DNA from: Branchiostoma floridae
Taxonomy: Eukaryota; Chordata; Leptocardii; Amphioxiformes; Branchiostomatidae
Reading direction: 5' to 3'
DNA length: 64,000 bases
Assembly: GCF_000003815.2 (NCBI RefSeq)
Contig: NC_049980.1
Coordinates: 2,409,182-2,473,181, forward strand
The notes under the pieces were generated by a model. The model did not search any database. It saw only the letters and a list, made by a program, of their open reading frames with translations, and was not told the origin of the DNA. This document shows, piece after piece, positions 53,305 to 63,774 of this stretch (its first letter is position 1; the number at the start of each line of letters is the position of its first letter). The translations under genes and the position numbers were made by a program.

Positions 53305-54639
53305 AATCAATGTACCCTAAACCGCCCAATGTCCTGATCTTTCAAAGGTTGTTGTGTATATGCAACAACCAGAAATGTGCAGAACTAATCTAAGATCTTC
53401 CTCTGACAGCTTTATTCATGCCTTGAAGAGGTAGATATTGCTTGACATGATTGCAAAATTAACTCGTTGTTCACATCTCTACTCTAGATCGAAATGTTCA
53501 TATTTTGTTTCTTCAGAAGAAATTTATCACATTTAGTTTGGAAATACCCTACTTTGGAAACTGATAAACTTGTCTAAAGAGATGTTGTTTTCTTCTATTC
53601 ACCCCTCTCCATGTCATCTGCACTAGATAATTAAGCAAGCGCCTTAAGGTACGATTAAAAGACAAAGGGTCGTGTTTTACAGCTTTCACTTTAAAGTGGT
53701 TTAATATCGACCCTCTATGAATCCATAAAGGCCTGTAAAGGCCCAGACTTATAATGCATGTCATAATCAGAAACATAAAAATCTCACTGACCACAGTACA
53801 GAAATCTGTGCAGAGATCTGGGCCTGACTGACAGTTGAAATCACAGATGACCGACCAAAACTTTCCACTCCATAAAAGACGAGCAGAGGCGCCATTGGAC
53901 ATCACGTGACTGGGGAAGCTATCCTTTGTGTCTCTGGACACTTTGAGGTTAGCGCAGTTTATCTACCCATAACCGAGCTCTACTTTGGTAAACGGCTGAA
54001 CATGTTGTACAAAAGGACTTACACTCTATTCTTGGTATTATTTGTCCACTGATCAAACGCAATTTGGAAATCCAGTGATACTATGTTTGCGTCGGGTTTC
54101 CATTTCAGCATGTCATCGGTTCCAATTAAAGTATCAGCGAGAGAAGATATTAGTACGTGACGATTCAAACGTGCTTTTTTTAGCAACCCATACTTTAGAG
54201 TTGCTACCCGACCTATCTGAGTGTCCCATGAATAGGTATCGTGGTGATGCAATTACCATCGTTAACTGCAAAACCAGTTTTTCAACAGACAGTAGCAGAG
54301 AGATTTACGCGTGGACTCAGGCTAAATTCTCAAAATCAAAGCTTGAATTACAGCCAATGTGCCATGAGTTTGATGGAAAGGCCACGTTTATATTATCTTG
54401 AGAGAGTGAAAAAAGGGTAATTATTGGTCACAAATCATGTTCAGAGATTCAATCAGATTAAAGTTAATGTAACACCCTACCTCTTGGAATGGTATGCCCC
54501 AGTGGTTTAGTTAATGAGACGGATAATTTGCATGTCCCCGACCTTTTGAGGAAATGACCCAAGTAATGTGGGAACGAATAACAACAAGATTTTGGCTTTG
54601 AGCTGTCTGGAGGTAAATTCTACAGTTTTTGTTACAAAG
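53305..54639. other. Intergenic, no gene seen
   Basis: Open frames here have no recognisable family or codon-use signal. I see no repeat boundary. Confidence 0.4.
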
Positions 54640-54806
54640 AGTCGTTTTGTTTGCGTCAGGTTCGAGTGCGTGCCGCGCACGGACACATGCACGATGCCTA
54701 CTGAGGTCGGGGGCGGCTGCCATGCCGCGGTTTGCCCGTCGTTTGTCCGACATAGCCCGCCACTTCGTGTGGAATCAACGGCCGGTTGAGCGACAAATAG
54801 GACAAC
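54640..54806 (+). promoter_or_regulatory. CpG-rich 5' region of the 998-aa gene
   Basis: The GC and CpG content rises sharply compared with the flanking AT-rich DNA and continues to the start codon. This probably marks the promoter and 5' UTR. No TATA box is evident. Confidence 0.4.
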
Positions 54807-57803
54807 ATGGGAGACCATGCAGTGACTGCACAGGAGGGAGGTCCGGCTGAGGTGAAAACTAATTTGAAGGATGATGATTCTAAACCACGACGGGCCATTT
54901 CAGACATTGGAGCAAAGAATCGGCTGTCGTGGTACAACTTTTTCTCGCGAGGTCGCGGGAACGTATCTGGTGACGGAGGTCAGGAAGTCGCAGCAGACGA
55001 GGGTTTGGCGGTTACTGCCGCGTCATCAGAGTCTGAAGGGGACACACTGCCGGTGGGGAGTACGCCGTCAACAAGCGAAGAGCACAGCAGCAGTCTGGAG
55101 GAATGGTTCCTGTCCAATGAAGAGGAACACGAGAAGTTCATCAGCGAGGTTCAGCTGGACACGCTGGTGATTCTGGAGGTGGAGGAAGACCAGCCCGCTC
55201 GCCCAGTGCAGAAGGGAGACTGGTACACACTCCTGTGGCGCTCTCACTCCGAGTCATCATCGGGATCCCCCAGTGAAGGAGAGAGAAGATGGTCTATAGC
55301 AGATGACTTTGAAGTATCTCCTGTCCTGACAAAGATAATGGAGGAAGACGATCACGAAAAGAACACCGACAATAACAAAGACTTTATGTGTGACCTTGAG
55401 CACCTGGAGATGACAAAAGATGGCAGGTTTGCGCCGCTGCACGCTGACCCAGAAGAGATACTGTCGGGGCATCATCCTGTACATGGTGAGACAGAAGCGG
55501 GGACAGAGTTCCAGAAAGATCCCGCCAGGCAGGAACAGATCGAGAAGTCCCTCATGCGCTGGTTAGACGCAGGTTTCCAGTCGAACGTATTTGTAGAGGA
55601 GACAGAGTGGGAGGGCGCCGAGGACGGGACTGACGACAGTTACGAGGAAGAAGACGAGTCATACGACAGTGATGATGAAGACGAAGATGGAGGAGACGTC
55701 TTTTATGAGGAGGACATGACTGAAAACAGCCCGGAGGCATTCTCACCGTTTCTGCAGGGGCAAGGGTCAGCTACACCAAACGAGTCTGTTTCTATGGCGT
55801 CATATTTCGGTATTGCCAGTCCCTATGTGAGAAGCACCCTTCAAAGACGACTGTCAGTGATCCTTGAACGCTCGGACTCGGACAGCTCTGGAACAGAGCA
55901 GAGTTCAACAGGACATGATACAAACAAGCATGTGTCAGACATTGTCAAAACGCGCTGTGCGCCGGGTAAGCAACCGGAATATACTACGACTATGACTTCA
56001 AAGGAAGCTAACATTTACAGCTCTGTCGGTAGACTCGGCACAAAAGAGTCTGCTGAAAGTAAGTGTCCCTCTATGGGTCTATTAGATAATCCGAGAGATG
56101 CTAGTTTTAAAGCGAAAGAGACATTTCTACCTAGCAACATTTGTCCAGGGAGTGCTATGGAGGAGAACATTCCACTCATTCAAGATGACATTTTGATTTC
56201 ACCTGAAATAGAGTTAGACACAGAAAAAGCTTCCATGGTAGTGACGGAAAATGTTGATAGTGATGTTAGGACTTGTGAAATTACTACTGAGGATGTTTCA
56301 CCAGTAATAGCAACCGAGACAAAGACGCCGAGTATATACATCTCTACCGACACAACAGTCATAAGAAAAGGCAATGAGCTAGACAAGGCAACACAACTAG
56401 CCACAACCGTAGCGTCGTCCCTGGAACAACCGGAAAGTGAGACAGCGGACACGAGAGACATCGAGAAAGGACAGCACGAACCTGACAGTACAGCATCACT
56501 TACACAGAAAGAACAGAAAGTCCATCGAATCTCTGTGAATTCTTCAACCGACGATGGTGAGGATGTAAACAAACGGAACGACATCAACGCCAACAATATA
56601 AGGACCCTCCTTGGTGCCGTTGAGGTGGAAACGACAACCGCAGAAGTAAAACAATACATCAACATGACTTCATGTGACTCCGGCAGGGGCTTGATTTTCG
56701 ATGTATATCCTACAGTGGAGACGGCTCCCTGGTCGATAACAACATCTTTTGTCAGCAACAAAGATAAGAAAGAAACCAAAAATAAGGCTGTGGAGGGAAC
56801 AGCGTTCAAACGTGAAATCATCAGGCCAGAAATACTTCCTGAAATCTGTACAAATGAAAAAGCTATCATGGAGGAAGTTACAGGCTCATTGACTGGACAA
56901 AAGGCAAGTAAGGGCAACAGCCAGGAGGAGACAACTGGTACAGACAACAGTACGCGTAAAATGGGGAGAATTGATGACAACGATGAACAATACGGATTAC
57001 AAATTTCTGACAAGGACAACTCACAAAAGATTAGTGTGGATGGTACAGCTGAAATAGTGGGGAAGACTGACACAGCTACTGTCGGGAATTCAGAAGCGGA
57101 CAATGCACTGTACAGGCTGGAGATGACTGGCTCTGATGGAGAAGAGAGAACGGAGACCGATAGCAACAATGAAGATCATGTCTCTCAAAGTACTGTGAAT
57201 CAGATAATCGCTACTTCTAATAGATTGGATGAGTGTACAGCGAGCACCATTGGTGTTGGCAGCATCGCACCAAGACCAGGAAAGACTGGCGTCACGGTAG
57301 AGACACCACAGGTTGTGATGCGTGAAGACGTAAACGCACCGCTGGACCGTGAGGGCAGCGAAGAACACAACGAGAACAAGTCGAGAAGGAATGATTCTAC
57401 TAAAGACGAGACGACTAGTGACCATGCTGAGGACATAAGGAGCGATACTATAGCTAGTGCGGGTTATCAGGAATGCAGTAATCAAAACGACTGCAAAGAA
57501 CAGGACAGAAGAGGGGACTACAGGATAAATGACTCTGTACCAGAAATGCAGATGATGAGCGAATGGTTGTCAACAGTTTTGACAACGCGGAAGGACCAGG
57601 TAGTCAGTGAGAGCAGCAGCACTGATTCCGACAGTGAGGATGAGAGCGGTCGGGAGGGGGGCGTCAGTACAGAGGTGTACGTCTGTGCCGAGTCCGGGTC
57701 AGACAGCGAGGAGGAACTTGAGCCGAATGTAACGGATCCAACAGATCAACTCGTACGCAAAAACAAGAAAGGTAGAGGGAAGGATAGATGCATTTTACAG
57801 TAG
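54807..57803 (+). CDS. Unrecognised 998-aa acidic, disordered protein with C-terminal CaaX box
   Basis: A single uninterrupted exon. TAG lies in frame 9 bp upstream and ACAACATGG is a good start context, so the start is firm. I recognise no folded domain. The protein is rich in Glu, Asp, Ser and Thr. It has an almost purely acidic block at about 273-300 and Ser/Asp/Glu runs near the C-terminus (SSSTDSDSEDESG), which suggests intrinsic disorder. Basophilic kinase-type sites occur at about residue 27 (RRAIS), 159 (RRWS) and 347 (RRLS). The last residues are KNKKGRGKDRCILQ: a basic patch followed by Cys-Ile-Leu-Gln, a valid CaaX box whose final Gln favours farnesylation. This suggests a lipid-anchored cytoplasmic membrane or nuclear-envelope protein. 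Function unknown. It could be a 5' exon of a longer gene only if the stop is bypassed, for which there is no sign. Confidence 0.8.
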   Translation: MGDHAVTAQEGGPAEVKTNLKDDDSKPRRAISDIGAKNRLSWYNFFSRGRGNVSGDGGQEVAADEGLAVTAASSESEGDTLPVGSTPSTSEEHSSSLEEWFLSNEEEHEKFISEVQLDTLVILEVEEDQPARPVQKGDWYTLLWRSHSESSSGSPSEGERRWSIADDFEVSPVLTKIMEEDDHEKNTDNNKDFMCDLEHLEMTKDGRFAPLHADPEEILSGHHPVHGETEAGTEFQKDPARQEQIEKSLMRWLDAGFQSNVFVEETEWEGAEDGTDDSYEEEDESYDSDDEDEDGGDVFYEEDMTENSPEAFSPFLQGQGSATPNESVSMASYFGIASPYVRSTLQRRLSVILERSDSDSSGTEQSSTGHDTNKHVSDIVKTRCAPGKQPEYTTTMTSKEANIYSSVGRLGTKESAESKCPSMGLLDNPRDASFKAKETFLPSNICPGSAMEENIPLIQDDILISPEIELDTEKASMVVTENVDSDVRTCEITTEDVSPVIATETKTPSIYISTDTTVIRKGNELDKATQLATTVASSLEQPESETADTRDIEKGQHEPDSTASLTQKEQKVHRISVNSSTDDGEDVNKRNDINANNIRTLLGAVEVETTTAEVKQYINMTSCDSGRGLIFDVYPTVETAPWSITTSFVSNKDKKETKNKAVEGTAFKREIIRPEILPEICTNEKAIMEEVTGSLTGQKASKGNSQEETTGTDNSTRKMGRIDDNDEQYGLQISDKDNSQKISVDGTAEIVGKTDTATVGNSEADNALYRLEMTGSDGEERTETDSNNEDHVSQSTVNQIIATSNRLDECTASTIGVGSIAPRPGKTGVTVETPQVVMREDVNAPLDREGSEEHNENKSRRNDSTKDETTSDHAEDIRSDTIASAGYQECSNQNDCKEQDRRGDYRINDSVPEMQMMSEWLSTVLTTRKDQVVSESSSTDSDSEDESGREGGVSTEVYVCAESGSDSEEELEPNVTDPTDQLVRKNKKGRGKDRCILQ

Positions 57804-58529
57804 ATACTAGGCTGCTGAGGGGACGTGAACTGCTTGCTGCTACATATGTGAAACATGGATATATATAATTGCTTCTGAAATTAATAATTTATCAAGTTTA
57901 CCCCGAAGTGGGTGTAAAATGTAGCTGCTAATAATTACATATATTAAAATGAAATAAGACGGGATTTGACATTGAATTTAGTGTTTCTGTTTCTGTTGTA
58001 AATATAGGTGCTAAGGATCATCGATTAGGCATATGGCTCTCCATAAGAGTATTCCTACTCTTATGTTACATCTCAAATAATTGTTTTCTCATGCATGCGT
58101 ACATAACGTCTGAAGAGTCTTACAAGGCGAACAAACAATGCATGAAGAGAAGCAAAAACAACAATATTTCATTGATTAATGTAATCATAGACCTCCCCCG
58201 TTTCACCAAGGAAACACTAAGACAATAGTACAAAGGTTGACGACCTTATCCCATACTATAGGACACGGAAACCTTGTACCAGTTGTTATTTTGAAGGCTG
58301 AGAACTGGGGGCGTTCCTTCCAATATGTGACCATGACAGTAATTGTTGTGACCAGATAACGTCTACTGCCCGCACAGCAGTTGTATGGGAAGCTTGCCCC
58401 GCAGCAATGCAGATGCTTCAGGAACAAAGGGACAAATTATAAACACAGTAACTAGTCTGTTCCCGCCGGCATCCTGGCGGACCTTCAGACTCTCCCCTAA
58501 CAACATCCCCAAGGTGTCGACAGGTCACC
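57804..58529. other. 3' flank of the 998-aa gene
   Basis: AT-rich 3' UTR-like sequence. No canonical AATAAA is apparent near the stop. No coding frame is supported. Confidence 0.4.
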
Positions 58530-58532
58530 TAA

Positions 58533-58764
58533 TACCCCTGTCACATTTGGCGAAAATCGATCGGACGACGATTCTGCGGTTATCGCCCGAGCCTCGCTTA
58601 TAATAATAACTTTATTGCACAACAAAGGTACAAGGTACAAAGTATAGCTTATATGTGCCAGGGACGGTTTTCAGGTGAATAATACGCGCAACCCTCTTTC
58701 GATCTTAAATATGGCCTATCTTCCATCGATACGCCCGAAGATCGTGGATAATGTGACAGGGGTA
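58533..58764. mobile_element. PIF/Harbinger-type MITE, copy 2, with an inserted LINE/SINE end
   Basis: It starts TACCCCTGTCACATTTGGCG and ends GATAATGTGACAGGGGTA, flanked by TAA on both sides (58530-58532 and 58765-58767). The termini match 12012-12209. An internal TAATAATAACTTTATTGCAC...GTACAAAGTAT segment (from about 58602) is also found inside the element at 59291, so it is a separate insertion. Confidence 0.75.
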
Positions 58765-58974
58765 TAAAGATATCTTCCTATAGGGATGAGAAAACGCAGT
58801 TCAAGGTTATAAATCGGGACGCGTTTCAGCTGTAAAGTAATGACCAGAACAGTTTGTGATATACTAGCATCTTCTCTCCGGTAGTAATCGATTTATCTTC
58901 GATCACGTACCAAACTTACTGCCTAACATGTTAAATTTATATGTAAATCGTTGGGCAAATCTACGAAAGTTTCG

Positions 58975-59660
58975 CCTTCCGCACTGGTGTTACAGTGCTG
59001 ATTCAATGGTCAAAACGGACAGTAAGTGGCGCACAGTTCTGAAGAAAGCTCAGCACTGGTTTTCCAATGCTGAAGCTCCGTTGGGACAGAATTCCAGAGC
59101 TGAACCTTGTTCCAACACTGGTTTTTCCAGTGCTGAACTCCTTTTAGCAATCCTTTCAGCACTGGAACCGATAGCCTGTGTTTACACAAGCTCTCGCTAG
59201 GGGCGCGATTTTAGTCATGCTATGGTACCGAGTGCTAAATTACAAGAGCTTCACCTTCCGCACTGGATTTACCAGTGCTAGGGGCCTGTAGCCTGGGTAC
59301 CATCCGGAAAGTAGTTCGTTCTGGCGTTCATTATAACAGAAGAAGAAGAACTTTATTGCACGACAATTGTACATGGTACAAAGTATGGCAACAACTATTA
59401 CATAAAGTACAAAATAGAGGTATAGGATAAAGCTTAACATCATAGTTATACTATATAGAGTCGCTTCTAACTCTGACATTCATTGTACACTGTATATATC
59501 GCTTCTCTGCTGTTCTGTCTGATAACAGAAGCGATATAGGAGCGAACTACTATCCGGATGGTACCCAGGCTAAGGGGTAATCTTCAGCACTGAAAAACGA
59601 GTGCTGACGTCTTTTCAGTACTGGAATGATCTTCAAACCAGTGCTGACGTCTAGTCAGCA
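58975..59660. repeat. Cluster of short palindromes, CAGCACTGGTTTTCCAGTGCTG type
   Basis: At least five imperfect palindromes of CAGCACTGG / CCAGTGCTGA lie near 58978, 59050, 59112, 59257 and 59583, plus half-sites near 59157 and 59615-59655. The cluster is interrupted by a MITE at 59291-59570. Confidence 0.75.
59291..59570. mobile_element. MITE with GCCTGGGTACCATCCGGA termini
   Basis: Inverted termini GCCTGGGTACCATCCGGA and TCCGGATGGTACCCAGGC, extended by AGTAGTTCG / CGAACTACT, with TA on both sides. It carries an inserted (GAA)nCTTTATTGCACGACAATTG segment related to the one at 58602 and an inner TATATCGCTTCT / AGAAGCGATATA hairpin. Confidence 0.75.
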
Positions 59661-60603
59661 ACGGAGTGTTTCAGTTCTGAGAGTGGTACAGTACGCTCGT
59701 AGTTATGTAGGGTTACGTACTATGCAACACTAGCATCCCAAATTCTCTTAACATAGGTGTCTTGAAAAAGGATAAAACCTTTGTTGTCAAACATGCGGAG
59801 GTTAGGAATTGTAAGAAGAGACAAAGCTGTAAGAAAAGACAAAGGGTTTTTTTATTAGGTTTGGTTGACATTCTACTTTATTTCATATCGCCCACCAAGT
59901 CTTTTTCTTCATCTGCGCACCTTAAGCTTTAGGCTCGATGCGTTGGTGCCTACCTCCCAAAGAATTCAATACCTGAATGTATATACATGTATTAACAACT
60001 TCACAGACCCATCAATAACTTTATGTCACTATTGCTGGCAAATTTTGATCTTAAAAACTCATTTCGACATGTGCTCCATTTGATATTATTGTAGAAGCAC
60101 GTCAGTTGAGACCGAAAAGATGCTTGTTCGAACAGCAACAAGATTGGCAATGGAAAAAAAATACATTGCCTGGCGACGGTGGGTGTTGTAGGGTTTTTTG
60201 ACCATTGCAAAATGTGGCGCACTTGTAACTGAAACCTACAGCCAAGAGATGTAACGAGCGAACCAGTCCTCAGGAATGGAATGCACTCAGCTATCAGCTA
60301 TCAGAAATTAACAATAATGCACTTGCCCTACTTCTATAATATACGCACAACAGGGTTATTGTGAGGAGTATAGTGGAGACATAAAAAATCAAGAAAGAAC
60401 CAACTGTTTCCAAAACTTCAGTACTTGAAGATTTCCTTGAATAACTTACTTGCACCTACTAGTAATCCACACGACTGTCCTACTCAGCAATATTCCAGTC
60501 CTTTGTATAACTTGACGATTGAGCTATCCACACAATGGATGTCTTTGCCACCCACAGCAATAATAGTCGATGCAAGAATCACCCTCTGGCTTTTACTTCC
60601 GAC
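59661..60603. other. Intergenic, no gene seen
   Basis: AT-rich, without supportable genes or repeats. Confidence 0.4.
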
Positions 60604-60675
60604 ACCATTTGGCTGGCCTCGTGGCAGCTAGTGGATGCTATAATCCACTAGCTGCCATGAGGCGAGCCAAATGGT
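60604..60675. other. 72-nt near-perfect hairpin
   Basis: Arms of 33 nt, starting ACCATTTGGCTGGCCTCGTG, pair with two mismatches around a 6-nt GCTATA loop. It could be a miRNA-precursor-like fold or a minimal palindromic transposon remnant. There is no expression evidence. Confidence 0.6.
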
Positions 60676-61589
60676 ATATTATTGTGTGCAAAACTTCAAG
60701 GAATTGTAAAGGCACGCGTCAAAAGGAATGCTGGACCATGGGCATGTTTGGAATTCCAGGCAGGTAGCCAATGTTGGCAGGGCTTCTGGAATTCCAGCCG
60801 CTGGAAGAAAGTGGGTCATGGGGCTAGAGGTATTTGGCCTAGAAACCTGGGACAGATTGATGAAATTCCAATGAGGGGGCAATGTTGGAATCGCATTGGA
60901 ATGGCATTCCAACCATGTATCAGGAAGCCAGTGTCACTGGAATGTATGTTTGTGTGTGTATCAGTGTATGACCTTGATATATAAGTCTTTCCTACCTTTT
61001 CTACCTAAGATATATGATAGATTATGACCTCTATATGAAGTATTTCCTGTCTACCTATGGTGTATGGCTGGAACAAGCATATCCTTTATAACATATAAAC
61101 GAAGTTAATGTGATTTTTTTGTTTGTTTGTTTGTTTGTTTATTTTCAAACGCCTGGGTAGCCTATTCAGTTTAGAGAAACTGGTTTTCAATACGGCCCAG
61201 TATTTACATAAAAGGAAATAAAAGCATGCATGTTACAAAGAAAATAAATAGACATTACACTTCGGAACATATAAATACAAATGAAACATTGAAACGGCTG
61301 ACAAATCAAAATCAACATCCTTAAATCCGATCCAGGTCAGTCTACAATTTGGTCAGGAGGTCAGAGGTCACTACTGTGAATGTGTATGGAGTTTCAACAC
61401 CTTGTCCATCTGTATGAGGTTTGATATCATGTCCTTCAGTCACTACTGTGTTGGGCATTGATACGAGAGGAAATGACTTGAAATCACTGCTGTGATTTTC
61501 GTATGTTTTATGTGACTGTGTACCAGTGTGTGACCTGTTATACATTTAGTATATGCCATGAAAAATTGCATTTGCCATTATTACCTTAA

Positions 61590-62460
61590 TATTTCCTGTC
61601 TGCCTATGGCATATGGCTTTCCCAGTTGACCTGAGCTGACACAAGCAACCTACCTGATCCAACGTTTCTAGGATATGTCCCAAATTCCATTTCACATTCA
61701 TCCTGGCTAACATTCCATACATGCCTGTGAACATGCCAGGCTAACATTCCATACATGCCTGTGAACATGACAGGCTAACATTCCATACATGCCTGTGAAC
61801 ATGCCAGGCTAACATTCCATACATGCCTGTGAACATGACAGGCTAACATTCCATACATACCCGTCCAAACATGCCTCTTCAATTCCTACAATTTATGGCA
61901 TTCCCTATCAGTTGCCCTAAGTTGACCCAACCATCCCCCTGATCCCACATGCAAAGGATTTCCAGTATTGCCTGTAAGTGTCAATGTGTCTGTGATTGTA
62001 TTTAATACATGCTGCACAGGATGTTGTATATTTGTGTGACACTGTGTGTACCAGTGTATGACCTTGATATACCTTTAGCATATGCCATGAAAATTACCAG
62101 TGTGTAATCTTGATATACTTTTAGTATATGCCATGAAAATTACCAGTGTGTGACCCTGATATACCTTGAATATATGCCATGAAAATTACTAGTGTGTGAC
62201 CTTGATATACCGTTAGTATATGCAATGAAAATTAAATCTGGCTCTGAATAAAAATTAAAATTACCATTTGCCATCATTCAAGATTATGACCTTAATATGT
62301 AACATTTCGTCTACCTGTGGTATATGGCTATCCTATCAGTTGACCTAAGTTGACCTAACCATCCCCCTGATCCCAGCTTTCTAGGATATGACCCAAATTC
62401 CATTTCACATTCATCGATACTAACATTCCATACATGACTGTGGAAAAATGCCTAGCATGC
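61590..62460. repeat. Higher-order repeat (about 0.7 kb period) containing two minisatellites
   Basis: 61590-61740 and 62300-62450 share AGTTGACCT(G/A)AG(C/T)TGAC, TTTCTAGGATATG(T/A)CCCAA and TTCCATTTCACATTCATC. A related copy of the first part is near 61900. Between them, a 34-bp unit starting CAGGCTAACATTCCATACAT repeats about four times (61735-61860). A unit of about 46 bp, ACCAGTGTGTGACCTTGATA..., repeats four times (62050-62240). Confidence 0.8.
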
Positions 62461-62517
62461 CTGTGGAAACATGCCTGTGCAATTCCTAGAATTTTTGCAG
62501 ACTGAACCTAATATGTA

Positions 62518-62796
62518 CTATTTGGCTCGCCCCTGAGGCGTCGCCAAAAATCGCAGCGTTTCAACCCAGGCCTTAGAACGATCCCAAAGCAGCCAGTCTC
62601 GCCAATCGGGAAGGGCCATGTTGCGCATCTCCCTGGCGATGGCCTGGCGAAAAAGTTCCTCAGAGTCGAAACGGGGTTTCGCATTAAGTCTTCTGAAGTC
62701 TGAGGCGTCTCCACTGACGTAGTGACTCTGAAGGTTGGGGTTGAAATAGTACACCACTGAAGCAACGTTTGACTCATGGTGGACAAAGTGGTCACA
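62518..62796 (-). CDS. Unrecognised coding-like segment, possible C-terminal exon
   Basis: On the minus strand the frame reads VHHESNVASVVYYFNPNLQS and later MRNMALPDWRDWLLWDRSKA, to a stop after QGRAK. It has G/C-rich third codon positions and many aromatics, unlike the surrounding AT-rich DNA. Its 5' end at about 62796 coincides with the start of TGCGGCA-rich repeat sequence, and no clear splice acceptor is visible there. It may be the last exon of a gene cut by a transposon, or part of a transposon. I recognise no family. Confidence 0.35.
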   Translation of the reverse strand, partial: CDHFVHHESNVASVVYYFNPNLQSHYVSGDASDFRRLNAKPRFDSEELFRQAIAREMRNMALPDWRDWLLWDRSKAWVETLRFLATPQGRAK

Positions 62797-62935
62797 CTTA
62801 AGGTCCCCTCTCACTTGACGTGCGGTACGCTTGCGGCATTGCTGCGTTCGTTCACTGCGGCACTGTTGTGTTAATTTCACCGATTTTGTCTTGCACTCAC
62901 ACTGACGTGCGGCACTGTTGCGTTTCTAAACTAAA
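62797..62935. repeat. TGCGGCACTGTTGCG repeat, left block
   Basis: Repeats of GACGTGCGGCA(C)...GTTGCG, opening with GGTCCCCTCTCACTTGACG, which looks like a transposon terminus. A larger related block lies at 63775-64000. Confidence 0.55.
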
Positions 62936-63774
62936 TGAACATGTTATTGACAATTGCAGCGTTGTCAATTTATGACAAATCACCGTAAAATGATGAGAAT
63001 GCCCCAAAATGAGATTTATAATGAAAAGATTTCCCTTATGATAATGAATTATATGGTACATATGCTATAAATAACCTTGAAAGACTTATACAGTAAAGGA
63101 AATGACCCAAATGAACGGACACGAACTATATACCAGATTTCACTCGATGTGTACGTTTTGCACCATGTAACGTTATGTGTAATTATGTATGTTTATATGT
63201 TTATTCACCAATTTTGCAAATTTCTAAAATGAAAATGTTTGATATTTCATACTTTTTTGTATGACGCGGAGTATTTTTATTGTCGGCGGATGGCTTGCCA
63301 GCCTATTGATGTCTAAGTCTATCATATTTGTAAAAAGTGAGAAAAATATGGCCCATGAGTCTGAATGACTGCAATTTTGTATTTTATCGGTGGCAGGCTA
63401 CCAGCAATGATTAGCTTGTAACGTTATAACGCAAACGCAAACTCGTTATCATCCAACATAAACAATTTCTTTTTGAACGTTGTACGATAACCTTTATCTC
63501 TACATACGTAGGTTAATCGATAAACCAGTTACTTAATTTTTGTTTTCAAGTATAAAATACTGACCTACTTTCCATTAAATAAATCAAAAGATGTATTTTT
63601 AAGTTAACTCTGAATACGGATACAAGGTAAGTTTTCTGCAATTCGCAGTGTTTTAACTGGATCAAAAACCGCTGTAAAATTATTAGAAATGCATCTAAAA
63701 TAGTTTTTCGGTGATAAAATGATGTTTACTTTTGATTCTTGGTGTAAAATAGGCAAAATATATCCTTGATACTG
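62936..63774. other. AT-rich interior between two TGCGGCA blocks
   Basis: No gene is visible. It may be the interior of a non-autonomous transposon whose two ends are the flanking blocks. Confidence 0.35.

Noticed and set aside
53549..53941. 130-codon minus-strand frame with a hydrophobic stretch
   Set aside because: No recognisable family, no codon bias and no splice partners. Length alone is not enough.
56180..57169. 329-codon minus-strand frame opposite the 998-aa gene
   Set aside because: It is an antisense by-product of Glu/Ser/Thr-rich codons. It has no start context, domain or splice support of its own.
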